Shown here one piece after another: positions 17,903 through 27,087 of a stretch of 52,066 nucleotides of DNA (positions within the stretch are counted from its first letter, which is position 1; the number at the start of each line of letters is the position of its first letter). The position numbers were made by a program, and so were the translations under genes. The stretch is from a bacterium (GTDB lineage Bacteria > Actinomycetota > Acidimicrobiia > Spongiisociales > Spongiisociaceae), in contig JAPPFW010000072.1 of assembly GCA_028821575.1 (NCBI GenBank), forward strand, positions 1 to 52,066. Direction: 5' to 3'. A model generated the notes under the pieces. That model was not told the origin of the DNA, did no database searches, and worked only from the letters and a program-made list of their open reading frames with translations.

Positions 17903-20900
17903 CTAAGCCACCTCGATCTCGAAGTGCAGTTCGGCGTTCCCGATCGCGACTGTGGTGCCGCGGGTATCCCTTCGAGCATTCAGGGAAGTGGCTAGCACCT
18001 CGCCGGCGATGAGTTCGCGGTATTGCACGATGGCGGCGTGCAGGTCTTCGGTGTCCGTGTGGTAGTCGATCCGGATGCGGTCCGACACTTCCAGCCCGAT
18101 GTTCCGCCGAGCCCTCTGGATCCTGGAGACAACCTCTCTGGCACGGCCTTCAGCCACCAATTCCTCGGTCACCGCCGTATCCAGTGCAACCGACAACGCT
18201 CCATCCGAAGCCACAACGGTTCCTGGTCGCGGATGGCGGGAGATGATCACGTCCTCGGTGGTGAGGTGGTGTCCACTGAGGACGATGCCGCCGCGCTCCA
18301 CGAGCGTAGCCACCTCCGGTCCGGACAGTTCGGCTAGTGTTCCGGCAACCTTCTTGACAGCCGCGCCCAGGCGCGGACCCAACCTCCTGAAGTTGGCCTT
18401 GGCTCTAAACTCCACCACGGACAGTTCGTCTTCGGAGGTGTCTACTGCCTTGACGTTGAGTTCCTCGGCGATGATGCGGGCATGGCGCTCCACGGCCGAT
18501 GCGACTCCGGGATCACCGCTCACCACGGTGAGGCCTGCGAGCGGCTGACGAACCCCCACCGCCTGGTCGGATCTCAGGAAACGTCCCAACGTGACGACGC
18601 TGCGGGCCACTGACATCGATCGTTCCAGGTCCTCGTCGATCAGATCCTCTACCACCGACGGGTAGTCGGTGTGATGGACACTGGTGGAGTCCGGTACCAG
18701 CCCGCTATGGATCTCCTCGGTGATGAAGGGAAGAACCGGCGCCAAGAGGCGGCTGAACGTGACCAGCACCTCGTAAAGGGTGGCGAACGCCGCGCGCTTG
18801 TCCCGCTCGTGCCCTTCGCGGCTCCTCCAAAACCGGCGCCTGGATCTCCGCACGTACCAGTTGGTCAGGTCGTTGACGAAGCCTAGAACCGGGCTGACCA
18901 CCGCGTAGAGGTAGTAGCCCTCCATGAGTCGGTTGGTCTGCCCTATCAACGACTGGAGGACGCTGAGGATCCAGCGATCTATCTCGGGCCGTTCGGCGGC
19001 GGGCGGGGCAGCCCGGAGATCGTCGAATCTCATCCCGTCCGCCTCGGCGTAAGTAGTGAAAAAGGAGTAGGCATTCCAGAACGGAAGGATCACGGTGCGA
19101 ACGACTTCCCGCACACCGGCCTCCGAGAACCGGAGAGGCTCGGCCCTCAGCACCGGTGAGTCGATCAAGTAGGCGCGGACCGCATCGCCACCGTAGCGGT
19201 GCAACATCGCCGACGGCTCCGGGTAGTTCTTCAGGCGCTTGGACATCTTTCGCCCGTCCTCGGCCAGGATCATTCCGTTCACGACGCAGTTCTGGAAGGC
19301 CACGTCGTCGAAGAGGGCGGCTGCGAGAACATGGAGGGTGTAGAACCAGCCCCGGGTCTGGTCGAGACCCTCGGCGATGAAGTCGGCTGGGAACGTCCGC
19401 GGGAACCGGTCCTCGTTGTTGAACGGGAAGTGGAGTTGTGCATACGGCATCGACCCGGACTCGAACCAGCAGTCGAGGACTTCGGGTACGCGGACCATGA
19501 CACCAGGGTCAGTAGTGGAGCCTGTGGCCGTACACAAGGGACACGGGTAGGTGACCTCGTCGACCACATGCTTGTGGAGGTCATCGAGCCACACTCCTGA
19601 GCGTTCCTCGAGTTCTGCGCGGCTTCCTAAGCAATCCTGGTGACCACACGCCGTGCACTCCCACACCGGGATACAGCTTCCCCAGAACCGGTTGCGGGAA
19701 ACCGCCCAGTCTCTCGCGTCCTCCAGCCAGTTCCCGAAGCGGTTCCTGCCCACCCTCTTGGGCACCCAGTGGATCGACTCGTTGAGTTGCACCATCCGAT
19801 CGCGGATCTCCTCGACCTTCACGAACCAGGTGGGGATGGCCTTGTAGATGAGCGGCTGGTCGGTGCGGTAGCAGTAGGGGTAGGAGTGGAGGATCCGTTC
19901 GCTCCTAAGCAGAGCGCCGGATCGCCGGAGGCGTTCGATGATCCTGCCCTCGGCCTCGTGGACATGCAATCCGGCGAGGTCCGGCACAGCGCTGGTGAAA
20001 CGCGCCTCGAGGTTGACCGGGTCGACCAGCAGGTCGATCCCGCTCGCCTGCATGGCGTACATGTCTTCCTCTCCGTAGGCCGGCGCCATGTGGACGAGGC
20101 CGGTTCCCTCGTCGATCTCCACGGCCGGGCTGGAGATCACCCGGAATCCCCCGCTGAGCCTGAGATCCTCGTAGTAGTCCAGAGGCGGCCGGTAGACGGT
20201 ACCGAGCAGTTGCCGACCGTTGGCGATCGCCACCGGATCGCGCGCCTCGCCGAACACGGCCTCCACTCGGGCGGCAGCAACCCAATACCGGTGGTCTTCT
20301 TCGTCTATCGCTACGTATTCCACGTCCTCGCCGACCGCCACGACGAGGTTTCCCGGTAGGGTCCATGGGGTTGTGGTCCATACGGTCAGGTAGTCACCGA
20401 CCCGGACGGGTCCTGTACTGTCCTCGACATCCAGAACCTCCAGACGGAGGGTTACGGCCGGATCGTCCACCTCGCGGTAGCCACCCAGGCTGACCTCGAA
20501 GTTGGAGAGGGTCGTTCCAGCCGCCCACGAGTACGGAAGAACCTTGAAGGCGCGGTAGATGAGCCCCTTGTCCCAAAGGGAACGGAACACCCACCACACA
20601 CTCTCCATGAACTCGGGGTCCATGGTCTTGTAGTCGTTCTCGAAGTCGACCCACCGTCCGATCTTGCGGGTGATGTCCTCCCACTCCGCGGTGGTGACCT
20701 CGACCATTCTCCGGCATGCCTGGTTGAACTCGACGACTCCCAGTTCCTCGATCTGGCGGGGACCCGAGATGCCCAGGCGCTGCTCGACCTCCATCTCCAC
20801 CGGCAGGCCGTGGGTGTCCCATCCGAAGCGGCGCTCTACCCGGTGTCCCCGCATGGTCCAGTAGCGAGGCACGATGTCCTTGATTATCCCAGCGAGTATG

Positions 20901-21109
20901 TGGCCGTAGTGGGGGCTACCCGAGGCGAAGGGAGGACCGTCGTAGAACGTGTACTCGCGGTCTTCGGGGCGCATCTCGATCGAGCGCCGGAAGGCGTCTG
21001 TCTCATCCCACCTCGCCAGAATCCGCGCGTCGAGGGAAGGGAGATCCAGCTTCGGGGACACCCGCTGGAAGTCGGTAGAAGCTTGCGAGTCCGGGTGATC
21101 TCCGGGCAT
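17903..21109 (-). CDS. ileS: Isoleucyl-tRNA synthetase (eukaryote-like, type 2)
   Basis: A 1068-residue class I synthetase charging tRNA-Ile. The N-terminal FYDGPPFASGSPHYGH holds the HIGH-type motif (HYGH), a long CP1 editing domain follows, and GRKMSKRLKNYP holds the KMSKS-type loop as KMSKR. Length, HYGH context and KMSKR fit the type 2 enzymes shared with eukaryotes, which tend to resist mupirocin. The start at ATG 21109 is preferred, since GAGG lies just upstream; an in-frame ATG at 21166 lacks a ribosome site. No T-box leader was seen. The stop codon lies within a short repeat. Confidence 0.96.
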   Translation of the reverse strand: MPGDHPDSQASTDFQRVSPKLDLPSLDARILARWDETDAFRRSIEMRPEDREYTFYDGPPFASGSPHYGHILAGIIKDIVPRYWTMRGHRVERRFGWDTHGLPVEMEVEQRLGISGPRQIEELGVVEFNQACRRMVEVTTAEWEDITRKIGRWVDFENDYKTMDPEFMESVWWVFRSLWDKGLIYRAFKVLPYSWAAGTTLSNFEVSLGGYREVDDPAVTLRLEVLDVEDSTGPVRVGDYLTVWTTTPWTLPGNLVVAVGEDVEYVAIDEEDHRYWVAAARVEAVFGEARDPVAIANGRQLLGTVYRPPLDYYEDLRLSGGFRVISSPAVEIDEGTGLVHMAPAYGEEDMYAMQASGIDLLVDPVNLEARFTSAVPDLAGLHVHEAEGRIIERLRRSGALLRSERILHSYPYCYRTDQPLIYKAIPTWFVKVEEIRDRMVQLNESIHWVPKRVGRNRFGNWLEDARDWAVSRNRFWGSCIPVWECTACGHQDCLGSRAELEERSGVWLDDLHKHVVDEVTYPCPLCTATGSTTDPGVMVRVPEVLDCWFESGSMPYAQLHFPFNNEDRFPRTFPADFIAEGLDQTRGWFYTLHVLAAALFDDVAFQNCVVNGMILAEDGRKMSKRLKNYPEPSAMLHRYGGDAVRAYLIDSPVLRAEPLRFSEAGVREVVRTVILPFWNAYSFFTTYAEADGMRFDDLRAAPPAAERPEIDRWILSVLQSLIGQTNRLMEGYYLYAVVSPVLGFVNDLTNWYVRRSRRRFWRSREGHERDKRAAFATLYEVLVTFSRLLAPVLPFITEEIHSGLVPDSTSVHHTDYPSVVEDLIDEDLERSMSVARSVVTLGRFLRSDQAVGVRQPLAGLTVVSGDPGVASAVERHARIIAEELNVKAVDTSEDELSVVEFRAKANFRRLGPRLGAAVKKVAGTLAELSGPEVATLVERGGIVLSGHHLTTEDVIISRHPRPGTVVASDGALSVALDTAVTEELVAEGRAREVVSRIQRARRNIGLEVSDRIRIDYHTDTEDLHAAIVQYRELIAGEVLATSLNARRDTRGTTVAIGNAELHFEIEVA

Positions 21110-21177
21110 GGGCACCTCGGGCGGTAGGTGGTATCGGTCCTGCCCAGAACTGGCAGTTGTACGCATGGTACTAGCGT

Positions 21178-21198
21178 GGTGGATGGTGGATGGTGGAC
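21178..21198 (+). repeat. Heptamer array GGTGGAT x3
   Basis: Three tandem 7-bp units (GGTGGAT, GGTGGAT, GGTGGAC) lie upstream of ileS on its divergent side. This is a member of the window-wide family of intergenic heptamer arrays. Confidence 0.75.
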
Positions 21199-21247
21199 AA
21201 CGAGTCAGCGAGAAGAATCATGGCCGGTGAAGGCAGTGTCAAGCAAA

Positions 21248-21289
21248 CCAGTCACCAGTCACCAGTCACCAGTCACCAGTCACCAGTCA
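21248..21289 (+). repeat. Heptamer array CCAGTCA x6 abutting a start codon
   Basis: Six perfect copies of CCAGTCA are followed by CC and the ATG of the YggU-type gene at 21292. The array fills the ribosome-binding region of that gene and contains no Shine-Dalgarno sequence. If translation began further upstream it would be read as repeated Ser-His-Gln-Ser-Pro-Val-Thr. Confidence 0.9.
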
Positions 21290-21291
21290 CC

Positions 21292-21594
21292 ATGGCTGAT
21301 CGGATCGGCCAGATGATACGTGGCCATCCTCATGGGGTGATCCTGACCGTTCAGGTCACCGCGGGTGCCTCGCGAACGGAGATCGTGGGTCCGCACGGCA
21401 CCTACCTACGGGTACGGGTGGCCGCCCCGCCCACGGCAGGTTGGGCCAACCTGGCGACTCGCCGAGTCCTATCGGAGGCCTTCGGATGCCGGGTGGATCT
21501 GCTCTCCGGGGCGCGGATCCGGATCAAGAGAATGCTGTTGCGGGGTACCGATCGTGATTCGGTGGCGGAAATAATCTCGTCATTGACGCGGTGA
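21292..21594 (+). CDS. DUF167/YggU-family protein
   Basis: A 100-residue protein of the small YggU (DUF167) fold family. LTVQVTAGASRTEIVG, LRVRVAAPPTAGWANLA and a C-terminal DLLSGARIRIKRMLLRG are the typical conserved segments (usual GxxSRxKxV). No biochemical function is established for the family. The ATG at 21292 matches the usual N-terminus; an open frame upstream to 21190 would add repeat-encoded residues. In many Actinobacteria and Proteobacteria it lies near division genes and yggT, as here. Confidence 0.85.
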   Translation: MADRIGQMIRGHPHGVILTVQVTAGASRTEIVGPHGTYLRVRVAAPPTAGWANLATRRVLSEAFGCRVDLLSGARIRIKRMLLRGTDRDSVAEIISSLTR

Positions 21595-21671
21595 AACTCT
21601 CTGGTTGTCCTAGTCTGCCTTTCACGTGCTAGCTTCACGGCCTTTGAGAGCGATGCCGGAGGAGGATTGAA

Positions 21672-22049
21672 ATGGCGACTCGTAAGCTGGCCGAGTCGAC
21701 ACTCAACCGGTTCAAGCGGCTTCTCCAGGAGAAGGAGAAGCAACTGCAGGCTGTTGTCGCCAAGCATGAGGCCGAACGGAGTGAGGTACGCATGGCGGAG
21801 ACGGCGGCCGAGCGCAGCCCGGATCCGGACTCGGCCGACGGAGGCTCGATGGCCTTCGAGTTCGAGAAGGAACTGTCGGTCGACCGGAACACTCGTGACA
21901 TTCTCGCTCAGGTCCGCCAGGCAATCCTGGCGGTGGAGGACGGCACCTACGGACAGTGCCGGGTATGCAACCGGCCGATCCCTGTCGCGCGCCTGCGAGT
22001 CCTCCCGCACACGAGCCTATGCGTGCAGTGCGCCTCGCGACGGCGCTAA
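21672..22049 (+). CDS. TraR/DksA-family zinc-finger protein
   Basis: A 125-residue protein with an N-terminal helical coiled coil (about 1-60) and a C-terminal four-Cys zinc finger, CRVCN then CVQCA about 20 residues later. DksA proteins bind the RNA polymerase secondary channel and adjust initiation, often with ppGpp. GGAGGAGG precedes the ATG. The coil tip lacks an obvious DxxDxA, so a DksA-like transcription role is uncertain. The lspA start lies within its last 31 bp. Confidence 0.87.
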   Translation: MATRKLAESTLNRFKRLLQEKEKQLQAVVAKHEAERSEVRMAETAAERSPDPDSADGGSMAFEFEKELSVDRNTRDILAQVRQAILAVEDGTYGQCRVCNRPIPVARLRVLPHTSLCVQCASRRR

Positions 22050-22498
22050 GCCCGAGGAGGATCAGAGCCACCCTGATTGCCGGGGTGGTGGTGACGGCGG
22101 ATCAGGTGACCAAGGTATGGGCCCGCACGACGCTGGCGGACCACGATGTCGACCTGATTAACGGGTTTCTGCGTTTGCACCTGGCCGAGAATCCCGGGTC
22201 CGCTTTCTCCCTGTTCCAGAGTCTCGGTTCCTGGCTCGGTGTGGCGGCCATCCTGGCGTCGGGCTTGATCGTCGTGCTCGTCGAGAGAACGGCTAGCCGG
22301 GCAGAGTTGGCCGGGTTCTCCCTGATCCTCGGCGGGGCGGTCGGCAACCTGGTGGATCGGGTGGTCAAAGGACCGTGGCTGACCGGTTCGGTTACGGACT
22401 TTGTCGACTTCAGCTTCTGGCCGAACTTCAATGTGGCGGATTCAGCGATAACAATCGGGGTGGTGGTTCTCCTTTGGGCGGCCAATCGGAGCAGGTGA
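22019..22498 (+). CDS. lspA: Lipoprotein signal peptidase LspA
   Basis: A 159-residue aspartic protease with four membrane helices that removes signal peptides from prolipoproteins. All signatures are seen: DQVTKVW, NPGSAFSLF, GGAVGNLVDR with the first catalytic Asp, and TDFVDF plus FNVADSAI with the second. The start at ATG 22019 inside the upstream gene is the best fit to family length. The lipoprotein binding protein encoded at 37.4-39.2 kb is a likely substrate. GTGA overlap with the next gene. Confidence 0.94.
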   Translation: MRAVRLATALSPRRIRATLIAGVVVTADQVTKVWARTTLADHDVDLINGFLRLHLAENPGSAFSLFQSLGSWLGVAAILASGLIVVLVERTASRAELAGFSLILGGAVGNLVDRVVKGPWLTGSVTDFVDFSFWPNFNVADSAITIGVVVLLWAANRSR

Positions 22499-23415
22499 GC
22501 GTTCCCGCCCCCATGGACGGGAACCGTTTCGACGTTGCCCTTGCCGCGCTCGCCGCGGTGAGCCGTAACAAGGCCAGGCGGCTCATCGAATCGGAAAGGG
22601 CGGGTCGGTTCTCCGGCGCGAACGAAATCCCGGCGCGTCCCAATGCTCGAGTAAACGAGGGGGAAACCTTATGGTTCCGGCGCGAGGTCGTTGCGCCGGT
22701 ACGCCCGCTTCGGATGGCGCTCGATGTCCGTTACGAGGACCCGCACCTGGCGGTCGTCAGCAAGCCATCGGGGATGGTGGTCCATCCAGGGCCGGGAAAC
22801 CATGACGGGACGCTTGTCTCTGCGCTCCTATACCGTTGGCCCGAAGTTGAAGGCGTCGGCGAATACCCGCGCTGGGGTATTGTCCACCGTCTCGACAAAG
22901 ACACCTCGGGGGCGATGGTCGTTGCCCGCCGGTCGGTGGCATATCGTGGTCTTACCGACGCGCTGGCTTCCCGCAACGTACACCGAACCTACCTGGCCCT
23001 CGTCCACGGCCGGTTCGAAGTCACGACAGGAACGATCGATGCGCCCATCGACCGACGCCGGGCGCGTCGCTTTGTCGGGCCGGGAGGGAAGCCGGCGGTG
23101 ACCCACTACCGGCGGGAGGCTTCCTGGTCTCGGCCTCCCATCAGCCTCCTGCAGGTCACCCTCGAGACCGGTCGTACCCATCAGGTCCGGGTTCACATGG
23201 AATCGATTAGAAGGCACCTGGTGGGGGACCCGGTGTACGGAAGACGAGCCCGTGCCGGTGTGGATCCCGGCAGGGTATGGCTCCACGCGCAGCGGTTACG
23301 GTTCACCCATCCGGTTACGAACGCGACCGTCGACATCACCGCACCCCTTCCCTCCGACCTCCGATCGAGTCTCTCCAATCTCGGCGCGCCCAGCCTCGGC
23401 ACCCTTCCTCCCTAG
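22495..23415 (+). CDS. RluD/RluA-family 23S rRNA pseudouridine synthase
   Basis: A 306-residue pseudouridine synthase. A divergent S4-like N-terminal domain (about 8-65) precedes the catalytic domain with GIVHRLDKDTSG, whose Asp is the nucleophile. LVHGRF, LETGRTHQVRVHM and GDPVYG follow. Position after lspA is typical for the RluD group that modifies helix 69 of 23S rRNA. GTG 22495 overlaps the lspA stop. Confidence 0.93.
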   Translation: MSVPAPMDGNRFDVALAALAAVSRNKARRLIESERAGRFSGANEIPARPNARVNEGETLWFRREVVAPVRPLRMALDVRYEDPHLAVVSKPSGMVVHPGPGNHDGTLVSALLYRWPEVEGVGEYPRWGIVHRLDKDTSGAMVVARRSVAYRGLTDALASRNVHRTYLALVHGRFEVTTGTIDAPIDRRRARRFVGPGGKPAVTHYRREASWSRPPISLLQVTLETGRTHQVRVHMESIRRHLVGDPVYGRRARAGVDPGRVWLHAQRLRFTHPVTNATVDITAPLPSDLRSSLSNLGAPSLGTLPP

Positions 23416-23515
23416 CCAGGCACCTCACAGCTGGCACGTGGCGCGGCTAAGGTCAAAGGTGACCGGGTTCCCCTGACCGGTGGTACGCAGCAGTTCAAAC
23501 GGACGGGGCTCCTGG

Positions 23516-26500
23516 ATGCCGGACAACGGTTTCGTTCACCTCCACGTTCATAGCGAGTTCTCCATGCTCGACGGGGCTGCCCGCATCAGCGAGGCGGTCC
23601 AGGCGGTTGTTGCCGATGGCCAGCCCGCGCTCGGCTTGACCGATCACGGTGTCCTGTTCGGAGCGGTCGACTTCTACAAGACCGCTACGGCCGCCGGAAT
23701 CAAGCCCATCCTCGGCGTCGAGGGTTACATGACTCCCGGTTCCCGCTTCGATCGCCCAACCCGGTCCGAGAACGTCCGCTACCACATCACGCTTCTGGCC
23801 GAGAACCAAACGGGTTACGAGAACCTGGTGAAGCTGGTGAGCCGGGCCTACCTTGAGGGCTACTACTACAAGCCCCGCATGGACATCGAGCTGCTATCGG
23901 AGTACGCGGACGGCATCATTGCCACGTCGGGCTGCCTCGGTGGACACGTTCCGCAACTGCTGGATCCCGACGCCAACCACGAGGAGGGCAACCGGGGCGG
24001 TAGGCGGGATGTCAGTGCGGCACTCGAGGCGGCCGGTACCTACCAGGACATCTTCGGCAAGGACCGCTTCTTCCTTGAGTTACACGATCATGGAATACAG
24101 TCCCAGCGTCGGCTGCTGCCGGATCTGCTGGATATCTCCGGCCGCATCGGCGCTCCCCTGCTCGCCACCAACGATGCCCACTACACCCGCCGAGAAGAGG
24201 CCGAGGCCCACGACGTCCTGTTGTGCATCCAGACGGGTTCCGGCATAGACGAACCGGACCGGCTGAGGTTCGAAGGATCCGAGTACTACCTCAAGACGGC
24301 GCGTGAGATGCGGGAACTCTTCCCCTCCGACGAATTCCCGGGAGCCTGCGACAACACTCTCTGGATCGCCGAGCGCGCCGCGGTGCGGCTCGACTTCGAC
24401 CGGCTGTTGCTGCCCCATTTCCCGGTCCCCGACGGACACACCTCGGTTTCCTTTCTACGGGAGTTGGTGACCGAAGGCGCCCGCCGCCGCTACGGCGGTG
24501 ACATCGGTGGCCCTGTGGGCGAACGCATCGAGCACGAACTCCGGATCATCGAGCGGATGGGGTTTCCTGACTACTTCCTGATCGTCTGGGATCTGATCCG
24601 GTACGCCAAAGAACGCCGCATACGCACCGGACCCGGTCGGGGATCGGCAGCCGGTTCGATCGTTGCCTACTCGCTGGGGATAACCGACCTGGATCCTCTG
24701 GAGTACGGCCTCATCTTCGAGCGGTTTCTGAACCCGGGTCGCCGAGAGATGCCCGATATCGACATGGATTTCGATGAGCGGTACCGGGCCGAGGTAATCC
24801 GTTATGCGTCGGAGAAGTACGGTTCCGACCATGTCGCCCAGATAGTCACCTTCTCCACGATAAAGGGCAAGCAGGCCATCCGGGACTCGGCGCGGGTGCG
24901 GGGGCTGCCCTATGCCCTGGGAGACCGGTTGGCCAAGCTGATGCCACCCGCGGTCCTGGGTAGGGAAGCATCGTTGGAAATCTGTTTCGAGGCCCCTGCG
25001 GAGGACGCTCAGCAGGTGGTGAAGGACTGGCACACAAATGCGGCCGGGTTGAGGGATGCGTACTACAACGACGAGGATGCGCGTCCGGTCCTCGATACGG
25101 CCCGACAGTTGGAGGGCCTCAGGCGCCAGGACTCCATCCACGCCGCGGCGGTGGTCATCTCACCCCGGCCCCTGGTCGAGTTGGTGCCGTTGCAGCGGAA
25201 GGGAGAGGACGCCGAGGTGGTGACCCAGTACGAGATGCACGGCATCGAGGACCTGGGTCTGCTCAAGATGGATATCCTCGGGCTCCGGACTCTATCCACG
25301 ATCGACCGGACCCTTGATCTGGTTGAGCGAGGCACCGGCCGCCGTCCTGACATCGACCGCGTCGACCTGCACGATCCGGAGACCTACGTAATGCTCTGCC
25401 GGGCAGAAACGATCGGTGTTTTCCAACTCGAGGGGACAGCGATGCGCTCGCTGATCCGGAGCCTCCAGCCGGACCGCTTCGAGGACATGATCGCTCTGGT
25501 GGCCCTGTACAGGCCCGGTCCGATGTCCAACAACTGGCACAACGCCTACGCCGATCGCAAGAACGGGCGCAAGGCGGTCGACTACCCGCATCCGGCGACC
25601 GAAGGAGTCTTGCGGGAGACCTACGGGCTGATGATCTACCAGGAGCAGGTCATGCAGATCGCTCGGGACATCGCCGGATACACGATGGCCGATGCCGATG
25701 CTCTGCGGAAGGCGATGGGCAAGAAGATCCCTCAGATCATGGCCAAGGAGCGGGACAAGTTCGTATCGGGTGTTGAGGAGAGTGGCAACGGAGCACAGTT
25801 CGGGAAGGAGTTATTCGAGTCCATCGAGGGATTCGCCGGATACGGCTTCAACAAGTCCCACAGCGCCGCCTACGGACTGCTTGCCTACCAGACCGCCTAT
25901 CTCAAGGTGCACTATCCGGCCGAGTACATGGCTGCCCTACTCACCTCGGTCCGCCGCGACAAGGACAAGACAGCCATCTATCTCAACGAGTGCCGAACGA
26001 TGGGAATCGAGGTGATCACCCCGTCGGTCAACTCGTCCGAGAGCGACTTCACAGTCAGGGAAGGCAAGATCGTGTTCGGCCTCTCCGGCGTGCGTAACGT
26101 CGGTTCCGGGATGGTGGACCGGATCGTCGAAGCCAGGCGCAACGGACGGCCGTTCGGTGACTTCCAGGACTTCGTCGATCGGGTCGACACCCAGGTACTG
26201 AACAAGCGGGTCGTCGAGTCCCTCGTCAAGGCGGGTGCCTTCGACCAACTCGGCCATCCCCGCCAGGGACTCTACCTCGCCTTCCAGGACATCCTGGAGG
26301 TGACTCTCGGAAGGCGACGCCAGGAGGAGCGGGGTCAGTTCAGCCTGTTCGGGGGCGATGCCGGAACCCCGGAACTCGATCCCGTGGAGATTCCGGACCT
26401 GGAGTGGGACAAGAGCAAGCTCCTATCGTTCGAGAAGGAGATGCTGGGCCTGTACGTTTCCGATCACCCGTTGCTCGGCCTCGAGAACGTGGTCCGGCGG

Positions 26501-27028
26501 CAGACGACCAGTTCGATATCCGGTCTGTGGGATCAGCCGGATGGAGCCGAGGTCACCATCGCAGGGATCGTGAGCGGTATAACCCGGCGGTTCACAAAAG
26601 GGGGAGAGCCGATGGCCTTCTTCAATGTCGAGGATCTCGAGAGTTCCGTGGAGGTGCTGGCATTCCCCAAGACGATGTCCGAGTCGGGTTCGCTAATCAA
26701 GGATGACGCCATCCTCATGGTGAAAGGTCGGCTGAACAACTCGGGTGACGACCTGAAGGTACGGGCCTTCGCGATCAGGGAGCCTGACCTGACGGTGCAG
26801 CCTGAGTTGCGCCTCGCCGTACCTGCCGCCGTTCTTGAGGAGCCGGCTACGGTGGTGAAGCTCCGGGACATCCTCACCAACCACCCCGGCTCCGCTCCGG
26901 TGTACATCGCCATGAACGGGGACGGCTACCGGAAGGTCCTCCTCCTGGACAACCGCTACCGGGTAGAACGAACCTCGGCTCTGGTCGCCGAGATCCGCAC
27001 CCTGCTGGGTGCCTCCTCGGTGATGTGA
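23516..27028 (+). CDS. dnaE: DNA polymerase III alpha subunit DnaE
   Basis: A 1170-residue replicative polymerase. The N-terminal PHP domain starts FVHLHVHSEFSMLDG, and the palm carries PDIDMDFDERYR near residue 412 with catalytic Asp residues. YQEQVMQIARDIAGYTMADAD and GYGFNKSHSAAYGLLAYQTAYLK follow in parts, then a helix-hairpin-helix region and an OB fold near VTIAGIVSGITRRFTKGGE. The gene is complete and collinear. ATG 23516 is chosen because it gives the standard N-terminus; the frame is open 36 bp further upstream. It is tail-to-tail with the next gene. Confidence 0.97.
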   Translation: MPDNGFVHLHVHSEFSMLDGAARISEAVQAVVADGQPALGLTDHGVLFGAVDFYKTATAAGIKPILGVEGYMTPGSRFDRPTRSENVRYHITLLAENQTGYENLVKLVSRAYLEGYYYKPRMDIELLSEYADGIIATSGCLGGHVPQLLDPDANHEEGNRGGRRDVSAALEAAGTYQDIFGKDRFFLELHDHGIQSQRRLLPDLLDISGRIGAPLLATNDAHYTRREEAEAHDVLLCIQTGSGIDEPDRLRFEGSEYYLKTAREMRELFPSDEFPGACDNTLWIAERAAVRLDFDRLLLPHFPVPDGHTSVSFLRELVTEGARRRYGGDIGGPVGERIEHELRIIERMGFPDYFLIVWDLIRYAKERRIRTGPGRGSAAGSIVAYSLGITDLDPLEYGLIFERFLNPGRREMPDIDMDFDERYRAEVIRYASEKYGSDHVAQIVTFSTIKGKQAIRDSARVRGLPYALGDRLAKLMPPAVLGREASLEICFEAPAEDAQQVVKDWHTNAAGLRDAYYNDEDARPVLDTARQLEGLRRQDSIHAAAVVISPRPLVELVPLQRKGEDAEVVTQYEMHGIEDLGLLKMDILGLRTLSTIDRTLDLVERGTGRRPDIDRVDLHDPETYVMLCRAETIGVFQLEGTAMRSLIRSLQPDRFEDMIALVALYRPGPMSNNWHNAYADRKNGRKAVDYPHPATEGVLRETYGLMIYQEQVMQIARDIAGYTMADADALRKAMGKKIPQIMAKERDKFVSGVEESGNGAQFGKELFESIEGFAGYGFNKSHSAAYGLLAYQTAYLKVHYPAEYMAALLTSVRRDKDKTAIYLNECRTMGIEVITPSVNSSESDFTVREGKIVFGLSGVRNVGSGMVDRIVEARRNGRPFGDFQDFVDRVDTQVLNKRVVESLVKAGAFDQLGHPRQGLYLAFQDILEVTLGRRRQEERGQFSLFGGDAGTPELDPVEIPDLEWDKSKLLSFEKEMLGLYVSDHPLLGLENVVRRQTTSSISGLWDQPDGAEVTIAGIVSGITRRFTKGGEPMAFFNVEDLESSVEVLAFPKTMSESGSLIKDDAILMVKGRLNNSGDDLKVRAFAIREPDLTVQPELRLAVPAAVLEEPATVVKLRDILTNHPGSAPVYIAMNGDGYRKVLLLDNRYRVERTSALVAEIRTLLGASSVM

Positions 27029-27087
27029 TGGCCTGTCGCCGAATTCCGGCCTGGAGTGATCTCCCCAATTGATGCCCACCGCTGCGC

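Noticed and set aside
21110..21166. N-terminal extension of IleRS to an upstream ATG
   Set aside because: No ribosome site lies before 21166, the added residues are not synthetase-like, and ATG 21109 has GAGG upstream.
27029..27087. Terminator between dnaE and the dehydroquinase-hydrolase gene
   Set aside because: Only short stems such as GGAG-TGAT-CTCC are present with no U tract, too weak to list.
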